Virus record (IMG/VR): IMGVR_UViG_3300047157_000105
Coordinates: 1 to 64,000 of that record
Direction: 5' to 3' (one strand)
Length of the DNA: 64,000 nucleotides
Source of the DNA: a virus
This document shows positions 49,307 through 57,685 of the stretch, in pieces. Position 1 is the first letter of the stretch; each line of letters begins with the position of its first letter. The position numbers were made by a program, and so were the translations under genes. The notes beneath the pieces were generated by a model. That model was not told the DNA's origin. It made no database searches and was given only the letters and a program-made list of their open reading frames with translations.

Positions 49307-50348
49307 TACACATTGCGGTGTAAGAAATAGTTCAGAGATATTCATAGACTTCCAAGAGAGATTCTATGAGCAAGTATTCTTTCCATATTGTAAAGATAAT
49401 GATATAAAACATATCATACATCTCGGTGATTATTATGACCATAGGAAATTCGTAAACTTTAAGGCATTAAATGCTAATCGTAGACATTTCCTTGAGCCTA
49501 TGAAACAGAATGGTATGACCATGGATATTATTCCAGGTAACCATGATGTATTCCATAAGAACACAAATGATCTATGTTCTCTTAAAGAACTATTAGGTTA
49601 TTATACAAGCAATATTAATATTGTTATGAAACCATCAACGTTAAACTATGATGGGTGTGATGTACATTTAGTGCCATGGATTAACTCAGAGAATTGGGAT
49701 TCATCAATGAACTTCTTGGCAAGTAACAAAGGTATTATGATGGGTCATTTAGAGTTGCAAGGCTTTGAAATGATGAGAGGTATTAAACAACCTATGGGTC
49801 ATGGTATGGGTGTAGAACCTTTTGCACACTTTGACTTATGTTTATCAGGTCATTATCATGCAAGTTCACAACAAGGCAATATCAGATACCTAGGATGCCA
49901 AATGGAATTTACATGGGCAGATGCTGGTGATCAGAAATACTTCCATGTATTCGATACAGACACAAAAACAATAGAGGCAATACCTAATCCGCTCACGTTA
50001 TTTGAGAAAATATATTATGATGATACAGATACAGATTACACAAATTATGATATAAATACACTTACAGGCAAATTTGTTAAAGTAATTGTTGGGAATAAGT
50101 CTAACCCATTCATGTTTGACAAATTTATTGAACGGATATCAGAGCTAGATACACACGATTTAAAGATAGCTGAAAATTTCTCTGAGTTCTTAGGTGAGAA
50201 TGTTCTTACCAATATAGAAGATGTAGAAAATACAACAGACTTAATGGCAAGTTATATTGATGGTGTGAATACAGATCTTGACAAAGAGAAGCTCAAGACT
50301 CTGATGAACAGTCTCTATAATGATGCCATAGATATGGAGATACAATAA
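49284..50348 (+). CDS. gp47: T4 gp47-like recombination nuclease (Mre11/SbcD)
   Basis: 354 residues. Phosphodiesterase motifs: LLNDTHCGVR (D, H), HLGDYYDHR, PGNHDVFHK, GHLELQGF and LSGHYHASS, all metal-binding sites intact. C-terminal capping and gp46-binding helices follow. Forms the double-strand-break resection complex with gp46. In T4 the genes are also adjacent, but here two small envelope genes separate them. Confidence 0.95.
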   Translation: MKIALLNDTHCGVRNSSEIFIDFQERFYEQVFFPYCKDNDIKHIIHLGDYYDHRKFVNFKALNANRRHFLEPMKQNGMTMDIIPGNHDVFHKNTNDLCSLKELLGYYTSNINIVMKPSTLNYDGCDVHLVPWINSENWDSSMNFLASNKGIMMGHLELQGFEMMRGIKQPMGHGMGVEPFAHFDLCLSGHYHASSQQGNIRYLGCQMEFTWADAGDQKYFHVFDTDTKTIEAIPNPLTLFEKIYYDDTDTDYTNYDINTLTGKFVKVIVGNKSNPFMFDKFIERISELDTHDLKIAENFSEFLGENVLTNIEDVENTTDLMASYIDGVNTDLDKEKLKTLMNSLYNDAIDMEIQ

Positions 50349-50509
50349 TGAAAATGAAAAAAATTTCAAAATCAAGATGGGGAATACTAGCACTCGTGGT
50401 AGTAGGTCTTATTGTTTTATTTAATGTAGCTGGATGTTCTGTAGTGCAGAGCAGTTGGGATAAAATAAACCCAAATAAAATTGAAGTTCCAGTTTGTGAA
50501 GGATCATGA
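50348..50509 (+). CDS. Small lipoprotein between genes 47 and 46
   Basis: 53 residues, ATG within the TAATG overlap of gp47. Basic N-region (MKMKKISKSRWG), hydrophobic stretch ILALVVVGLIVLF, lipobox NVAGC, then a short mature part SVVQSSWDKINPNKIEV. Overlaps the next ATG (ATGA), so the two envelope proteins are co-translated. Possibly surface or periplasmic; see findings. Confidence 0.65.
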   Translation: MKMKKISKSRWGILALVVVGLIVLFNVAGCSVVQSSWDKINPNKIEVPVCEGS

Positions 50510-51060
50510 GAAGCATGCGAGGATATAAGAGGTTAGTATTACTATCATTCCTATTGCCAATATTGGCTTGGGCAGAGATCGAACAAGTATGGACAGATTT
50601 CAGCCCAAAGCCTGAGGTTGTATATGATATAGCACCTGAACCAACGAAGAGTGCAGCAGCAATCGTTAAAGAAGTTCAGGAAGTTCAGATCGAAGCCAGA
50701 ACTGATGAGACTGGTACAGAGAATTTAGACAAAGAAAAGTATAGATCATACTTTGAAGATAAGTCTCTTGTGCTTATGGTCTTAGGTGGAGTAGAATATT
50801 GGAAAATGAATTGCGGTGAGTTATCAGTGCAAGGTAACTATTTCATGAAGCTTGCAATCAAAAAGCATGAAATAGACGAAGAGGAAATGCATATGGATAT
50901 GAGTTTCCAAACAGGTTTATTTGCTGCTCAACTATATAATAGCTGTGACCACTTTTTACAACAAGTAAAATCGATTGGATTAGATATGATGTTTGTAGTA
51001 GACCCAGATGTCGTACCCTCACCAGAAGCAATAAATAATATAAGCAATCCAGAAACATAA
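50506..51060 (+). CDS. Secreted protein of unknown function between genes 47 and 46
   Basis: 184 residues. Signal peptide YKRLVLLSFLLPILAWA, then a Pro/Glu/Val-rich linker and a folded domain (LVLMVLGGVEYWKMNCGELS; EMHMDMSFQTGLFAAQLYNS) with two Cys that could form a disulfide. No known family. Coupled to the lipoprotein. Ends at a TATGTAC-class promoter for gene 46. Confidence 0.65.
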   Translation: MRSMRGYKRLVLLSFLLPILAWAEIEQVWTDFSPKPEVVYDIAPEPTKSAAAIVKEVQEVQIEARTDETGTENLDKEKYRSYFEDKSLVLMVLGGVEYWKMNCGELSVQGNYFMKLAIKKHEIDEEEMHMDMSFQTGLFAAQLYNSCDHFLQQVKSIGLDMMFVVDPDVVPSPEAINNISNPET

Positions 51061-51061
51061 G

Positions 51062-51091
51062 TATGTACAAACCATACTTTAGTGATATAAT
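51062..51091 (+). promoter_or_regulatory. TATGTAC-class promoter upstream of gene 46
   Basis: TATGTAC (51062-51068), 17-bp spacer, TATAAT (51086-51091). AAGTATG and CATACTT form an inverted repeat over the box. The ATG at 51098 is only 6 nt after the -10, so a leaderless mRNA is predicted. Confidence 0.8.
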
Positions 51092-51097
51092 ATACCC

Positions 51098-52759
51098 ATG
51101 ATATTATTCAAAGAACTCACATACAAAAACTTTCTCTCAACTGGTAATAATGCAATAACAATAGATCTCAATAAGTCGAGATCAACTCTTATTGTAGGTA
51201 CTAATGGTACAGGTAAGTCTACCATATTAGATGCCATATCATTTGCTTTATTTAATAAGCCTCATCGTAATGTCAAGAGAGGTGGCTTAGTTAACTCAGT
51301 AAATGGTAAAGGTTGTGAGGTTACCATAGAATTTGAAACCGCTGGTCATACGTGGAAAGTATTACGTGGTATTAAACCAAATAAGTTTGAAGTCTATCAA
51401 GATGGTAACATGATAGATCAGCAAACAAATGTAAGAGACTATCAAAAGTTCTTAGAGCAAAACATCTTAAAGCTTAATCATAAATCATTCCATCAGATTG
51501 TGGTATTAGGATCATCTTCCTTTATACCGTTTATGCAACTGAAAGCATGGGACCGTAGAGATGTGATTGAAGATCTATTAGACATTGGTGTGTTTAGTAA
51601 GATGAAGACAGTATTAAAAACACGTAATGCTCAATCAAAAGAATGGGCAAAGAATTCACACATTGCATTAAATAATCAGAAAGACAAAATAGAATATCAA
51701 AAGAAACACATAGCACAATTAGAATCAATTAATGAAGATGCAAAGAAATCATTTAATGAAGAGATAAAAGAAACACAAGATAAAATTGATTCTCTAAAAT
51801 CTGATTTGGATAAATATCCGGTTGGCTTACGCGGCACTCTCAACTCCTTAAGGAAAGTCAGAGAAGGTCTAAATACTGAGAAAGGTAAACACTCACATTC
51901 TATGAAAGAGCTTGTAGGTAAAGCAAAGTTCTTTGAAGTGAATACTGCTTGCCCTACATGTACTCAAGAGATCAGCGAAAGTGTAAAGACTTCTATGTTG
52001 ACTGATGTACGTACACAAGCAAAACAAACTCAAAAGGATATAGATCTAAATAAAACAAAGTTCGATGAGACTATTAAAACACTAGAGGATGTGCAAACAC
52101 AAATCTCTGAAATAGCTGATATTAATTCACAAATATCAACACAAACAACTACAATGACAAAGCTAGTCAATAAGCAAGTCAAAGAAGTTGATATTGATGC
52201 ACCTGCCAAAGAGCTTGTTGATATGACCTATGATCTAATTGATATACAGGATAACCTCACGGAAGCTGAGGATCAGGTATTATATAACAATATTGCCGCT
52301 GAGATGCTCAAGGATACAGGTATTCGAACGAAAATTATCAGAGAATACTTACCTGCCATGAATGCCCTGATCAATAAATACCTCCAGACACTTGAGTTCT
52401 TTGTTGCATTTCACCTTAATGAGAACTTCGAAGAGTCAATCAAGTCAAGACATAGGGACGAATTTGTATATGCTAACTTCTCTGAAGGTGAGAAGATGCG
52501 TATTGATTTGTCATTGTTGTTTGCATGGAGACAGATAGCAAAGATGAAAAACTCTACAAACACAAATCTATTAATCCTTGATGAGACATTTGATTCATCT
52601 CTTGATGATGAAGGTACAGACAATCTAATGAAGATCTTAAAGACATTAGAGAAAGGCACAAACACATTTATTATATCACATAAGCCTGATGTTCTTGAAT
52701 CAAAAATGGAACAAAAAATACAATTTACTAAGAAAAATAATTTCTCAGAAATCGCATAA
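51098..52759 (+). CDS. gp46: T4 gp46-like recombination ATPase (Rad50/SbcC)
   Basis: 553 residues. Walker A GTNGTGKST (about 34-42), Q-loop VVLGSSSFIPFM, zinc hook ACPTCTQE within the coiled coil (about 285), signature SEGEKMRIDLSL and Walker B LLILDETFDSSLD, D-loop following. Pairs with gp47 for DNA end resection. The coiled coil is short, as in phage SbcC proteins. Confidence 0.95.
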   Translation: MILFKELTYKNFLSTGNNAITIDLNKSRSTLIVGTNGTGKSTILDAISFALFNKPHRNVKRGGLVNSVNGKGCEVTIEFETAGHTWKVLRGIKPNKFEVYQDGNMIDQQTNVRDYQKFLEQNILKLNHKSFHQIVVLGSSSFIPFMQLKAWDRRDVIEDLLDIGVFSKMKTVLKTRNAQSKEWAKNSHIALNNQKDKIEYQKKHIAQLESINEDAKKSFNEEIKETQDKIDSLKSDLDKYPVGLRGTLNSLRKVREGLNTEKGKHSHSMKELVGKAKFFEVNTACPTCTQEISESVKTSMLTDVRTQAKQTQKDIDLNKTKFDETIKTLEDVQTQISEIADINSQISTQTTTMTKLVNKQVKEVDIDAPAKELVDMTYDLIDIQDNLTEAEDQVLYNNIAAEMLKDTGIRTKIIREYLPAMNALINKYLQTLEFFVAFHLNENFEESIKSRHRDEFVYANFSEGEKMRIDLSLLFAWRQIAKMKNSTNTNLLILDETFDSSLDDEGTDNLMKILKTLEKGTNTFIISHKPDVLESKMEQKIQFTKKNNFSEIA

Positions 52760-52768
52760 CTGCTCTAT

Positions 52769-52785
52769 CGGGGTACCGCACCCCG
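52769..52785 (+). terminator. GC-rich hairpin after gene 46 (possible terminator)
   Basis: CGGGGT-ACCGC-ACCCCG forms a perfect 6-bp GC-rich stem 10 nt after the gp46 stop. No U-run follows, so termination would be weak or Rho-assisted. Notably GC-rich for this genome. Confidence 0.45.
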
Positions 52786-52810
52786 CAACATCAACACTGG
52801 CAATACATTC

Positions 52811-52856
52811 TCTGGCACACCAACTCGCCGCATCTGGACCAGTAAAAGGTTGTACA
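52811..52856 (+). repeat. Direct repeat copy 1 upstream of the MoxR-like gene
   Basis: 46-nt element shared with 54055-54100: the first 36 nt are identical and 8 of the last 10 match. It is GC-richer than its surroundings and ends on the -35 box TTGTACA. ACCAGT (52838-52843) and ACTGGT (52859-52864) form a dyad with 15 bp between, spanning the -35 region. Likely an operator or UP-like element. Confidence 0.85.
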
Positions 52857-52879
52857 TGACTGGTGAAACAGTGTATAAT
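52850..52879 (+). promoter_or_regulatory. TGTAC-class promoter upstream of the MoxR-like gene
   Basis: TTGTAC (52850-52855), 18-bp spacer, TATAAT (52874-52879), followed by an AAAGGA ribosome site before ATG 52912. Lies at the end of the direct repeat. Confidence 0.8.
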
Positions 52880-52911
52880 GGTACCATAATCAATTAAAAA
52901 AGGACTAAATT

Positions 52912-54054
52912 ATGAATAAAGTGATCGAACAATTAATGACAAAATTTCCAAAAAAGACTGAATTTACAGCTAAGATGATTAAAGAAGCTGCTATTGCTGT
53001 GGGTGAGAATCCTAGATCAGCTTATGTAAATATCAGATATACAAACAATGCACCTACGGTACGTCGCGGTGTATATAACTTAGAATCTATGATGCCAAAA
53101 TCTGCTCGTCCAGCTAAAGCTGTTCCTGAAATGGTTAAAGGTGTTGAGTCGGTTTCAAATGACGAAGTCTTTGTTCCTGACTTTGATCCTACTTTTGTTC
53201 CATGGGGTAACTTTGCTGAGATCGTGAAAGTGCTTAAGTCTGGTATGTTCTATCCGACTTTTGTATCTGGTCTATCCGGTAACGGTAAGACTTTCCAGAT
53301 CGAACAGGCATGTGCTAAACTTAATCGTGAATATGTACGTGTTCAGATTTCTCCTGAGACTGACGAAGATGATCTAATCGGTGGTTTTCGTTTAATCAAA
53401 GGTGAGACTGTGTTTCAAAAAGGTCCAGTGATCAAAGCTATGGAAGCTGGTGCTGTTCTTATGATTGACGAGATCGATCGTGGAACTAATAAAATCATGT
53501 GTTTACAAGGTGTGCTTGAAGGCAAGCCAGTTCTGATCAAAAAGACTGGTGAAGTTGTTGAGCCTGCCGATGGTTTCAACGTGATTGCCACTGCGAACAC
53601 TAAAGGTAAAGGTTCAGAAGATGGACGTTACTCTGGTGCGACTGTTATTGACGATGCATTCCTAGAGCGTTTCACTATTACTCTTGAACAGACTTTCCCT
53701 ACTATTGCTACTGAAGAGAAAATCGTTATGAAGCATATGTCAAAGTTTGAAGCTGTTGACGAAGAATTTGCTAAGCTACTTGTTGGTTGGGCAGATGCTA
53801 TTCGTAAGACTTTCTATGATGAAGGTATTGACGAAGTTATTTCAACTCGTCGTCTATGCCACATCGTTCAGACTTTCTCTATCTTCGGTAAGAGAGACAA
53901 AGCGATTGCTCTTTGTGTAAACCGTTTTGACGATGACACTAAAGAAGCTTTCATAGATCTTTACGAGAAAGTTGATGCTACTATCAATGATCCTGAGCCG
54001 GAAGTTGACATTGAAGCTGCTGACTCATTTAATGACTCATGGGATGATGAATAA
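52912..54054 (+). CDS. MoxR/CobS-like AAA+ ATPase
   Basis: 380 residues. N-terminal helical region (MNKVIEQLMTKFPKKTEFTA) may bind partner or DNA. AAA+ core: Walker A GLSGNGKTFQ (about 121-130), pre-sensor EDDLIGGFRL, Walker B VLMIDEIDRG (about 181-190), sensor 1 NVIATANTKGKG and Arg finger DAFLERFT. C-terminal acidic tail. Belongs to the CobS/MoxR branch whose members remodel proteins with a VWA partner; the partner is encoded next. Marine T4-like phages often call it CobS. Shares a promoter element with the partner. Confidence 0.9.
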   Translation: MNKVIEQLMTKFPKKTEFTAKMIKEAAIAVGENPRSAYVNIRYTNNAPTVRRGVYNLESMMPKSARPAKAVPEMVKGVESVSNDEVFVPDFDPTFVPWGNFAEIVKVLKSGMFYPTFVSGLSGNGKTFQIEQACAKLNREYVRVQISPETDEDDLIGGFRLIKGETVFQKGPVIKAMEAGAVLMIDEIDRGTNKIMCLQGVLEGKPVLIKKTGEVVEPADGFNVIATANTKGKGSEDGRYSGATVIDDAFLERFTITLEQTFPTIATEEKIVMKHMSKFEAVDEEFAKLLVGWADAIRKTFYDEGIDEVISTRRLCHIVQTFSIFGKRDKAIALCVNRFDDDTKEAFIDLYEKVDATINDPEPEVDIEAADSFNDSWDDE

Positions 54055-54100
54055 TCTGGCACACCAACTCGCCGCATCTGGACCAGTAAATAGTTGTACA
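54055..54100 (+). repeat. Direct repeat copy 2 upstream of the VWA gene
   Basis: Second copy of the element at 52811-52856, beginning one base after the MoxR-like stop codon. Its dyad is longer: GGACCAG (54080-54086) and CTGGTCC (54102-54108), again 15 bp apart around the -35 box. The shared spacing argues for one DNA-binding regulator. Confidence 0.85.
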
Positions 54101-54123
54101 GCTGGTCCAAAACGTGATATAAT
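54094..54123 (+). promoter_or_regulatory. TGTAC-class promoter upstream of the VWA gene
   Basis: TTGTAC (54094-54099), 18-bp spacer, TATAAT (54118-54123), then AAAGGA before ATG 54155. Confidence 0.8.
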
Positions 54124-54154
54124 GTACACATAACGAATTAAAAAAGGACATATT

Positions 54155-56314
54155 ATGAATTTATCAGCTCAAGAATACCTAGCCAAACTACTTGCTAAAG
54201 AGAACTTGTCTGTTCAACACGGCAACTATTCTACAGCTAGTTTTGACGTTGTTAACAGAGTACTTCGTCTTCCTCTTTGGAAAGACAAAGGTAAAGACGT
54301 TTATGATCTTTTAGTTGGTCACGAAGTTGGCCATGCGCTTTATACTCCTGCTGATGGATGGCACGATTCTGAAAAGAAGATCGGTAAGATTCCACGTGCA
54401 TATCTTAACATCGTTGAGGATATCCGCATCGAACGTAAAATCATGGAGACATATCCTGGTATCGTTCGTCGTTTCAAGAATGGTTATAAAGTTCTTTTCG
54501 ATACTGATCTTTTTGGTACTAACGAGAGAGATATCAACAAGGCTGGACTTATGGACAGACTGAATGTTTCTTCTAAAGGTCGTGGTTATGTTCCTGTTGA
54601 ATTCTCTGATGAGGAATCTCCATTAGTCAAAGAAGCTATGGAAGTTAAAACATGGGATGACGTTGTCAATGTTTGTAAAAAATTATATGATTTCATCGAA
54701 GATCAAAAAGATCAAGAAGAAGATAAAGATGAAATGGAAATGGGTATGCCAAGTGCTGACGAGGGTGAATCTCCTGAGAACGAAGGTGAAACTCCTATCT
54801 CTGGTGATGAGGAAAGCGATGACTCTGGTGAAGGTAATGGTGACTCTGATGGTGAAGATGAATCTGACGAAGAGCCTATAAGTGCTGAAGTTGCAGATGA
54901 TGAAGCTCCTGAAGGTCATGAGACTTGGACTGAAGATACTCAAAGAGAACGCGAAGAAGATCTTCTTGAAAAATCTCCTGAGCGTAATTTCGAAAGAAGT
55001 GGTCAGCCTCAATACTCAAGCGGCATGAGCGATGAGAATATCGAAAAGATTCTTTACTCTTATGACTATGCTAAATCATTACGTGACGAGTATGTAGAAG
55101 ACTTAATGGGTGAAAGACTTCGCTATGGCGATGACCATAGTGCTTATACTCACGTAGCTTGTAGAGAAGATTTCAATGAGACTAAACTAGTTTACAAGCA
55201 GCAAGCAAATCTTATGGCGAAAGACTTCGAACGTAAGAAAGCTGCATTCGAATATTCACGTGCGAGGACTGCAAAGTCTGGTAAACTTGATCCTTTAAAG
55301 TTACACGCATACAAAACTTCAGAAGATATTTTCTTGACTACTACTCAGTTAGCTCAAGCAAAGTCACACGGTATCGTAATGTTCCTTGATCTTTCTGGTT
55401 CAATGTGTGAGATCATCGAAGATGTTACTGCTCAAGCAATTACTATTGCTATGTTCTGTCGTCAAGTCAATATTCCTTTCGAGGCATATAACTTTACTTC
55501 TACTTCATACTGGAGAGAACGTGGTAAGGGTATTCGTGAGATGGACCACAAAGCTGGTGAGTTGCATTCTGACGGAACTAAAGTTGTTGAGATGTTCTCT
55601 TCAAAGATGAATAAGAAAACTTTTGACGAAGCTGCTTATGTTTCATTTGCTATTGCCAAGGCACATAGCTACACTAACAAACACATTAGTTACCACATAT
55701 CTGGTCACTATCTTCATGCTCTTGATGCTATGGGTTCAACTCCTCTTATTCAGACTGCAATGCTTGCAGCTAAATTGACTAAGGCATTCACACGTAAACA
55801 TGCGATACAAAACACAAACATTATGTTCCTAACTGACGGTTATCCTGATGGAATCAATATTGAACATGATTCAGATGCTACTGTTATGACTTCACGTGAG
55901 GCAATGATTAAATTTGACGGTAAGTTGATACGTGGCCAGGGTGGTCGTAAGATCTATGAGGCTGTTCTTCACAGACTTAAAGAGATAACTGGTGCAACTA
56001 TTATGGGTTTCCACCTTGCGTATGATGCATCTACTTTCGGACAAGGTTATGTTAACGTTGATGACAACAGAGAATTTCCTAAGGTAATCAAAGAGTGGAG
56101 AAAAGTTGGTTTTGGTGCTTGGAAAAATGTTAAAGGTTACGATGACTATTTCATTATCAAGATCAATCGTTCAGCAAGGTTTGATGCTGATGTGTTTGAG
56201 CCTAAAAAAGCTGACACTATCAATGATATTAAACGTGAGTTCAAGAAGTTTGCGAAGACTAAGAAGGGTAACAAGCAATTAGTTTCACGTATTACTGATG
56301 CGGTTGCTGCTTAA
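54155..56314 (+). CDS. VWA-domain protein with HExxH zinc-peptidase motif, CobT-like
   Basis: 719 residues. N-terminal VGHEVGHALYTP (about 54-65) is an HExxH zinc motif, with VEDIRIERKIM downstream offering a third acidic ligand. A very acidic linker (about 190-270) follows, then the C-terminal VWA domain with MIDAS MFLDLSGSMCE (about 407-417), AMGSTPLIQTAM and FLTDGYPDG. CobT-like order (acidic linker then VWA) with an added peptidase-like head. Probably the client-binding partner of the MoxR-like ATPase; may process or assemble a protein complex. The target is unknown. Confidence 0.87.
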   Translation: MNLSAQEYLAKLLAKENLSVQHGNYSTASFDVVNRVLRLPLWKDKGKDVYDLLVGHEVGHALYTPADGWHDSEKKIGKIPRAYLNIVEDIRIERKIMETYPGIVRRFKNGYKVLFDTDLFGTNERDINKAGLMDRLNVSSKGRGYVPVEFSDEESPLVKEAMEVKTWDDVVNVCKKLYDFIEDQKDQEEDKDEMEMGMPSADEGESPENEGETPISGDEESDDSGEGNGDSDGEDESDEEPISAEVADDEAPEGHETWTEDTQREREEDLLEKSPERNFERSGQPQYSSGMSDENIEKILYSYDYAKSLRDEYVEDLMGERLRYGDDHSAYTHVACREDFNETKLVYKQQANLMAKDFERKKAAFEYSRARTAKSGKLDPLKLHAYKTSEDIFLTTTQLAQAKSHGIVMFLDLSGSMCEIIEDVTAQAITIAMFCRQVNIPFEAYNFTSTSYWRERGKGIREMDHKAGELHSDGTKVVEMFSSKMNKKTFDEAAYVSFAIAKAHSYTNKHISYHISGHYLHALDAMGSTPLIQTAMLAAKLTKAFTRKHAIQNTNIMFLTDGYPDGINIEHDSDATVMTSREAMIKFDGKLIRGQGGRKIYEAVLHRLKEITGATIMGFHLAYDASTFGQGYVNVDDNREFPKVIKEWRKVGFGAWKNVKGYDDYFIIKINRSARFDADVFEPKKADTINDIKREFKKFAKTKKGNKQLVSRITDAVAA

Positions 56315-56331
56315 TTTATTTAGGGTGAGGG

Positions 56332-56361
56332 TATGTACTTTCACCCTTTACGTGTTATAAT
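56332..56361 (+). promoter_or_regulatory. TATGTAC-class promoter before the gp45 operon
   Basis: TATGTAC (56332-56338), 17-bp spacer, TATAAT (56356-56361). AGGGTGA and TCACCCT form a perfect 7-bp inverted repeat around the box; as RNA this could also end the upstream transcript. Confidence 0.8.
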
Positions 56362-56387
56362 ATTACTATATTTGAAAAAGGACCTGT

Positions 56388-56663
56388 ATGAAATTTAATG
56401 AATTAGAAAACATCAATCAGTTGACAACATATGTTGAGAGCACATACTCTAAACATTATGCTGCTCCGAATGGTGTACAAAGTATGGATCTGATCTCAGC
56501 TTCTGGCTTAGGTTTAGATTTTTGTCTTGGCAATGTATTAAAGTATGCGTCAAGATATGGTAAAAAGAATGGAGCAAATCGTGAAGATCTTATGAAGATC
56601 ATGCACTATACTCTATTGGCAATTAATGAACATGACTTAAAGGAGTCGAATAATGAAACTTAG
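56388..56663 (+). CDS. DUF3310-like small protein
   Basis: 91 residues with AAAGGA before the ATG. GLGLDFCLGNVLKYASRYGK and KKNGANREDLMKIMHYTLLA match DUF3310 (pattern LGFCLGN.IKY..R...K.), common in phages and sometimes labelled nucleotide kinase-like. Overlaps the gp45 ATG by 11 nt. Confidence 0.75.
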   Translation: MKFNELENINQLTTYVESTYSKHYAAPNGVQSMDLISASGLGLDFCLGNVLKYASRYGKKNGANREDLMKIMHYTLLAINEHDLKESNNET

Positions 56664-57345
56664 TAATGAAATAAAAGATGTATTGAGCAATTTTCAAACG
56701 ATTAATAGTAATATTGCTCTAGGTGAAGACAATGGAGTTATTCGAACCATGTCCACTTCTAAAACCCTTATGGCAAAAGCAAACATAAAGTTTGATTCTC
56801 CATATCCATTTGGCATATATGACTTAGGTGAATTCTTAAGTTGTCTTAATATGTTTGATGATCCTACATTGTCTTTTGACGATGACAAGAAGTTTGTTAA
56901 AATTACTGATGGTATCACATCATTCCAGTATTACTTTTCGGATATCGACATCCTAACAGTCCCTACAAACGATATTAATCTACCATGTGAAGATCTACAA
57001 TTTACTCTTACTGATGAAGAGTTAAACAAGTTGCGTAAAGCTTCTTCTACTCTTAAGACAAGTAATTTGAGTGTGCGTAAGACTAATATGGGTGGACAGT
57101 TTATTGAGTGTGTTATCCTTGATAAACAGAATCCAACATCTAACCAATTCACAATGAATATTGCAAATTGCAGTATAAATACAGATGCAGAGTTTGATTT
57201 TGTGTTTGATATAAACAATTTCAAATTTAAACCTGCCGCTGAATATGTCTTCGGAATAGACAAAAAGCAGGTAGCATTGATAAAGGCCGGCGACACAGAT
57301 TACTGGGTTGCTCTAGATAAAACTACAACATTTAAGGAACAATAA
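56653..57345 (+). CDS. gp45: T4 gp45-like sliding clamp
   Basis: 230 residues. NSNIALGEDNGVIRTMSTSK, SPYPFGIYDLGEFLSCLNMF and DDKKFVKITDGITSFQYYFS match gp45, the trimeric processivity clamp that also activates late transcription through gp55/gp33. Ends with typical VALDKTTTFKEQ. AAGGAG precedes its ATG. Confidence 0.95.
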   Translation: MKLSNEIKDVLSNFQTINSNIALGEDNGVIRTMSTSKTLMAKANIKFDSPYPFGIYDLGEFLSCLNMFDDPTLSFDDDKKFVKITDGITSFQYYFSDIDILTVPTNDINLPCEDLQFTLTDEELNKLRKASSTLKTSNLSVRKTNMGGQFIECVILDKQNPTSNQFTMNIANCSINTDAEFDFVFDINNFKFKPAAEYVFGIDKKQVALIKAGDTDYWVALDKTTTFKEQ

Positions 57346-57623
57346 TGGCAGAAGATAAAGCAATGGGACAAAAAGAGTTTGACGAAGTAGCAGCACAAGT
57401 TGATGCTCCAGCTCCGGAAGGTCCAACAGATGATCAGCTTAACCTAAGTGACATTCGTGCGTGTGTATCAATTATTGATATAGTAACAAAACGTGGTGCA
57501 TTTGAAGGCAGTGAATTAGCTGACGTTGGTGCAGTTCGTAACAGAATCGATTCATTCTTGACAAAAGCTGCAGAGGCACAAGAAGCTGCAAACCCAACTG
57601 AAGCTCCAGCACCAGCTGAGTAA
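57345..57623 (+). CDS. Small Ala/Pro-rich protein between clamp and loader
   Basis: 92 residues, start overlapping the gp45 stop. Disordered Ala/Pro/Asp ends flank a helical core SDIRACVSIIDIVTKRGAFE and ADVGAVRNRIDSFLTKAAEA. Proteins of this type lie between clamp and loader genes in marine T4-like phages; function unknown. Confidence 0.7.
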   Translation: MAEDKAMGQKEFDEVAAQVDAPAPEGPTDDQLNLSDIRACVSIIDIVTKRGAFEGSELADVGAVRNRIDSFLTKAAEAQEAANPTEAPAPAE

Positions 57624-57624
57624 G

Positions 57625-57654
57625 TATGTACTTTTAACAAAAGCATGGTATAAT
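57625..57654 (+). promoter_or_regulatory. TATGTAC-class promoter upstream of gene 44
   Basis: TATGTAC (57625-57631), 17-bp spacer, TATAAT (57649-57654); box is AAGTATGTACTT, an imperfect palindrome. TSS about 57661. Confidence 0.8.
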
Positions 57655-57685
57655 AATATCATGCTTATTATATTATGAGGTGTAT

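Noticed and set aside
50051-50058. TATAAATA inside gene 47
   Set aside because: Exact late box but in the middle of a conserved gene with no gene start downstream for about 300 nt; likely chance in AT-rich coding DNA.
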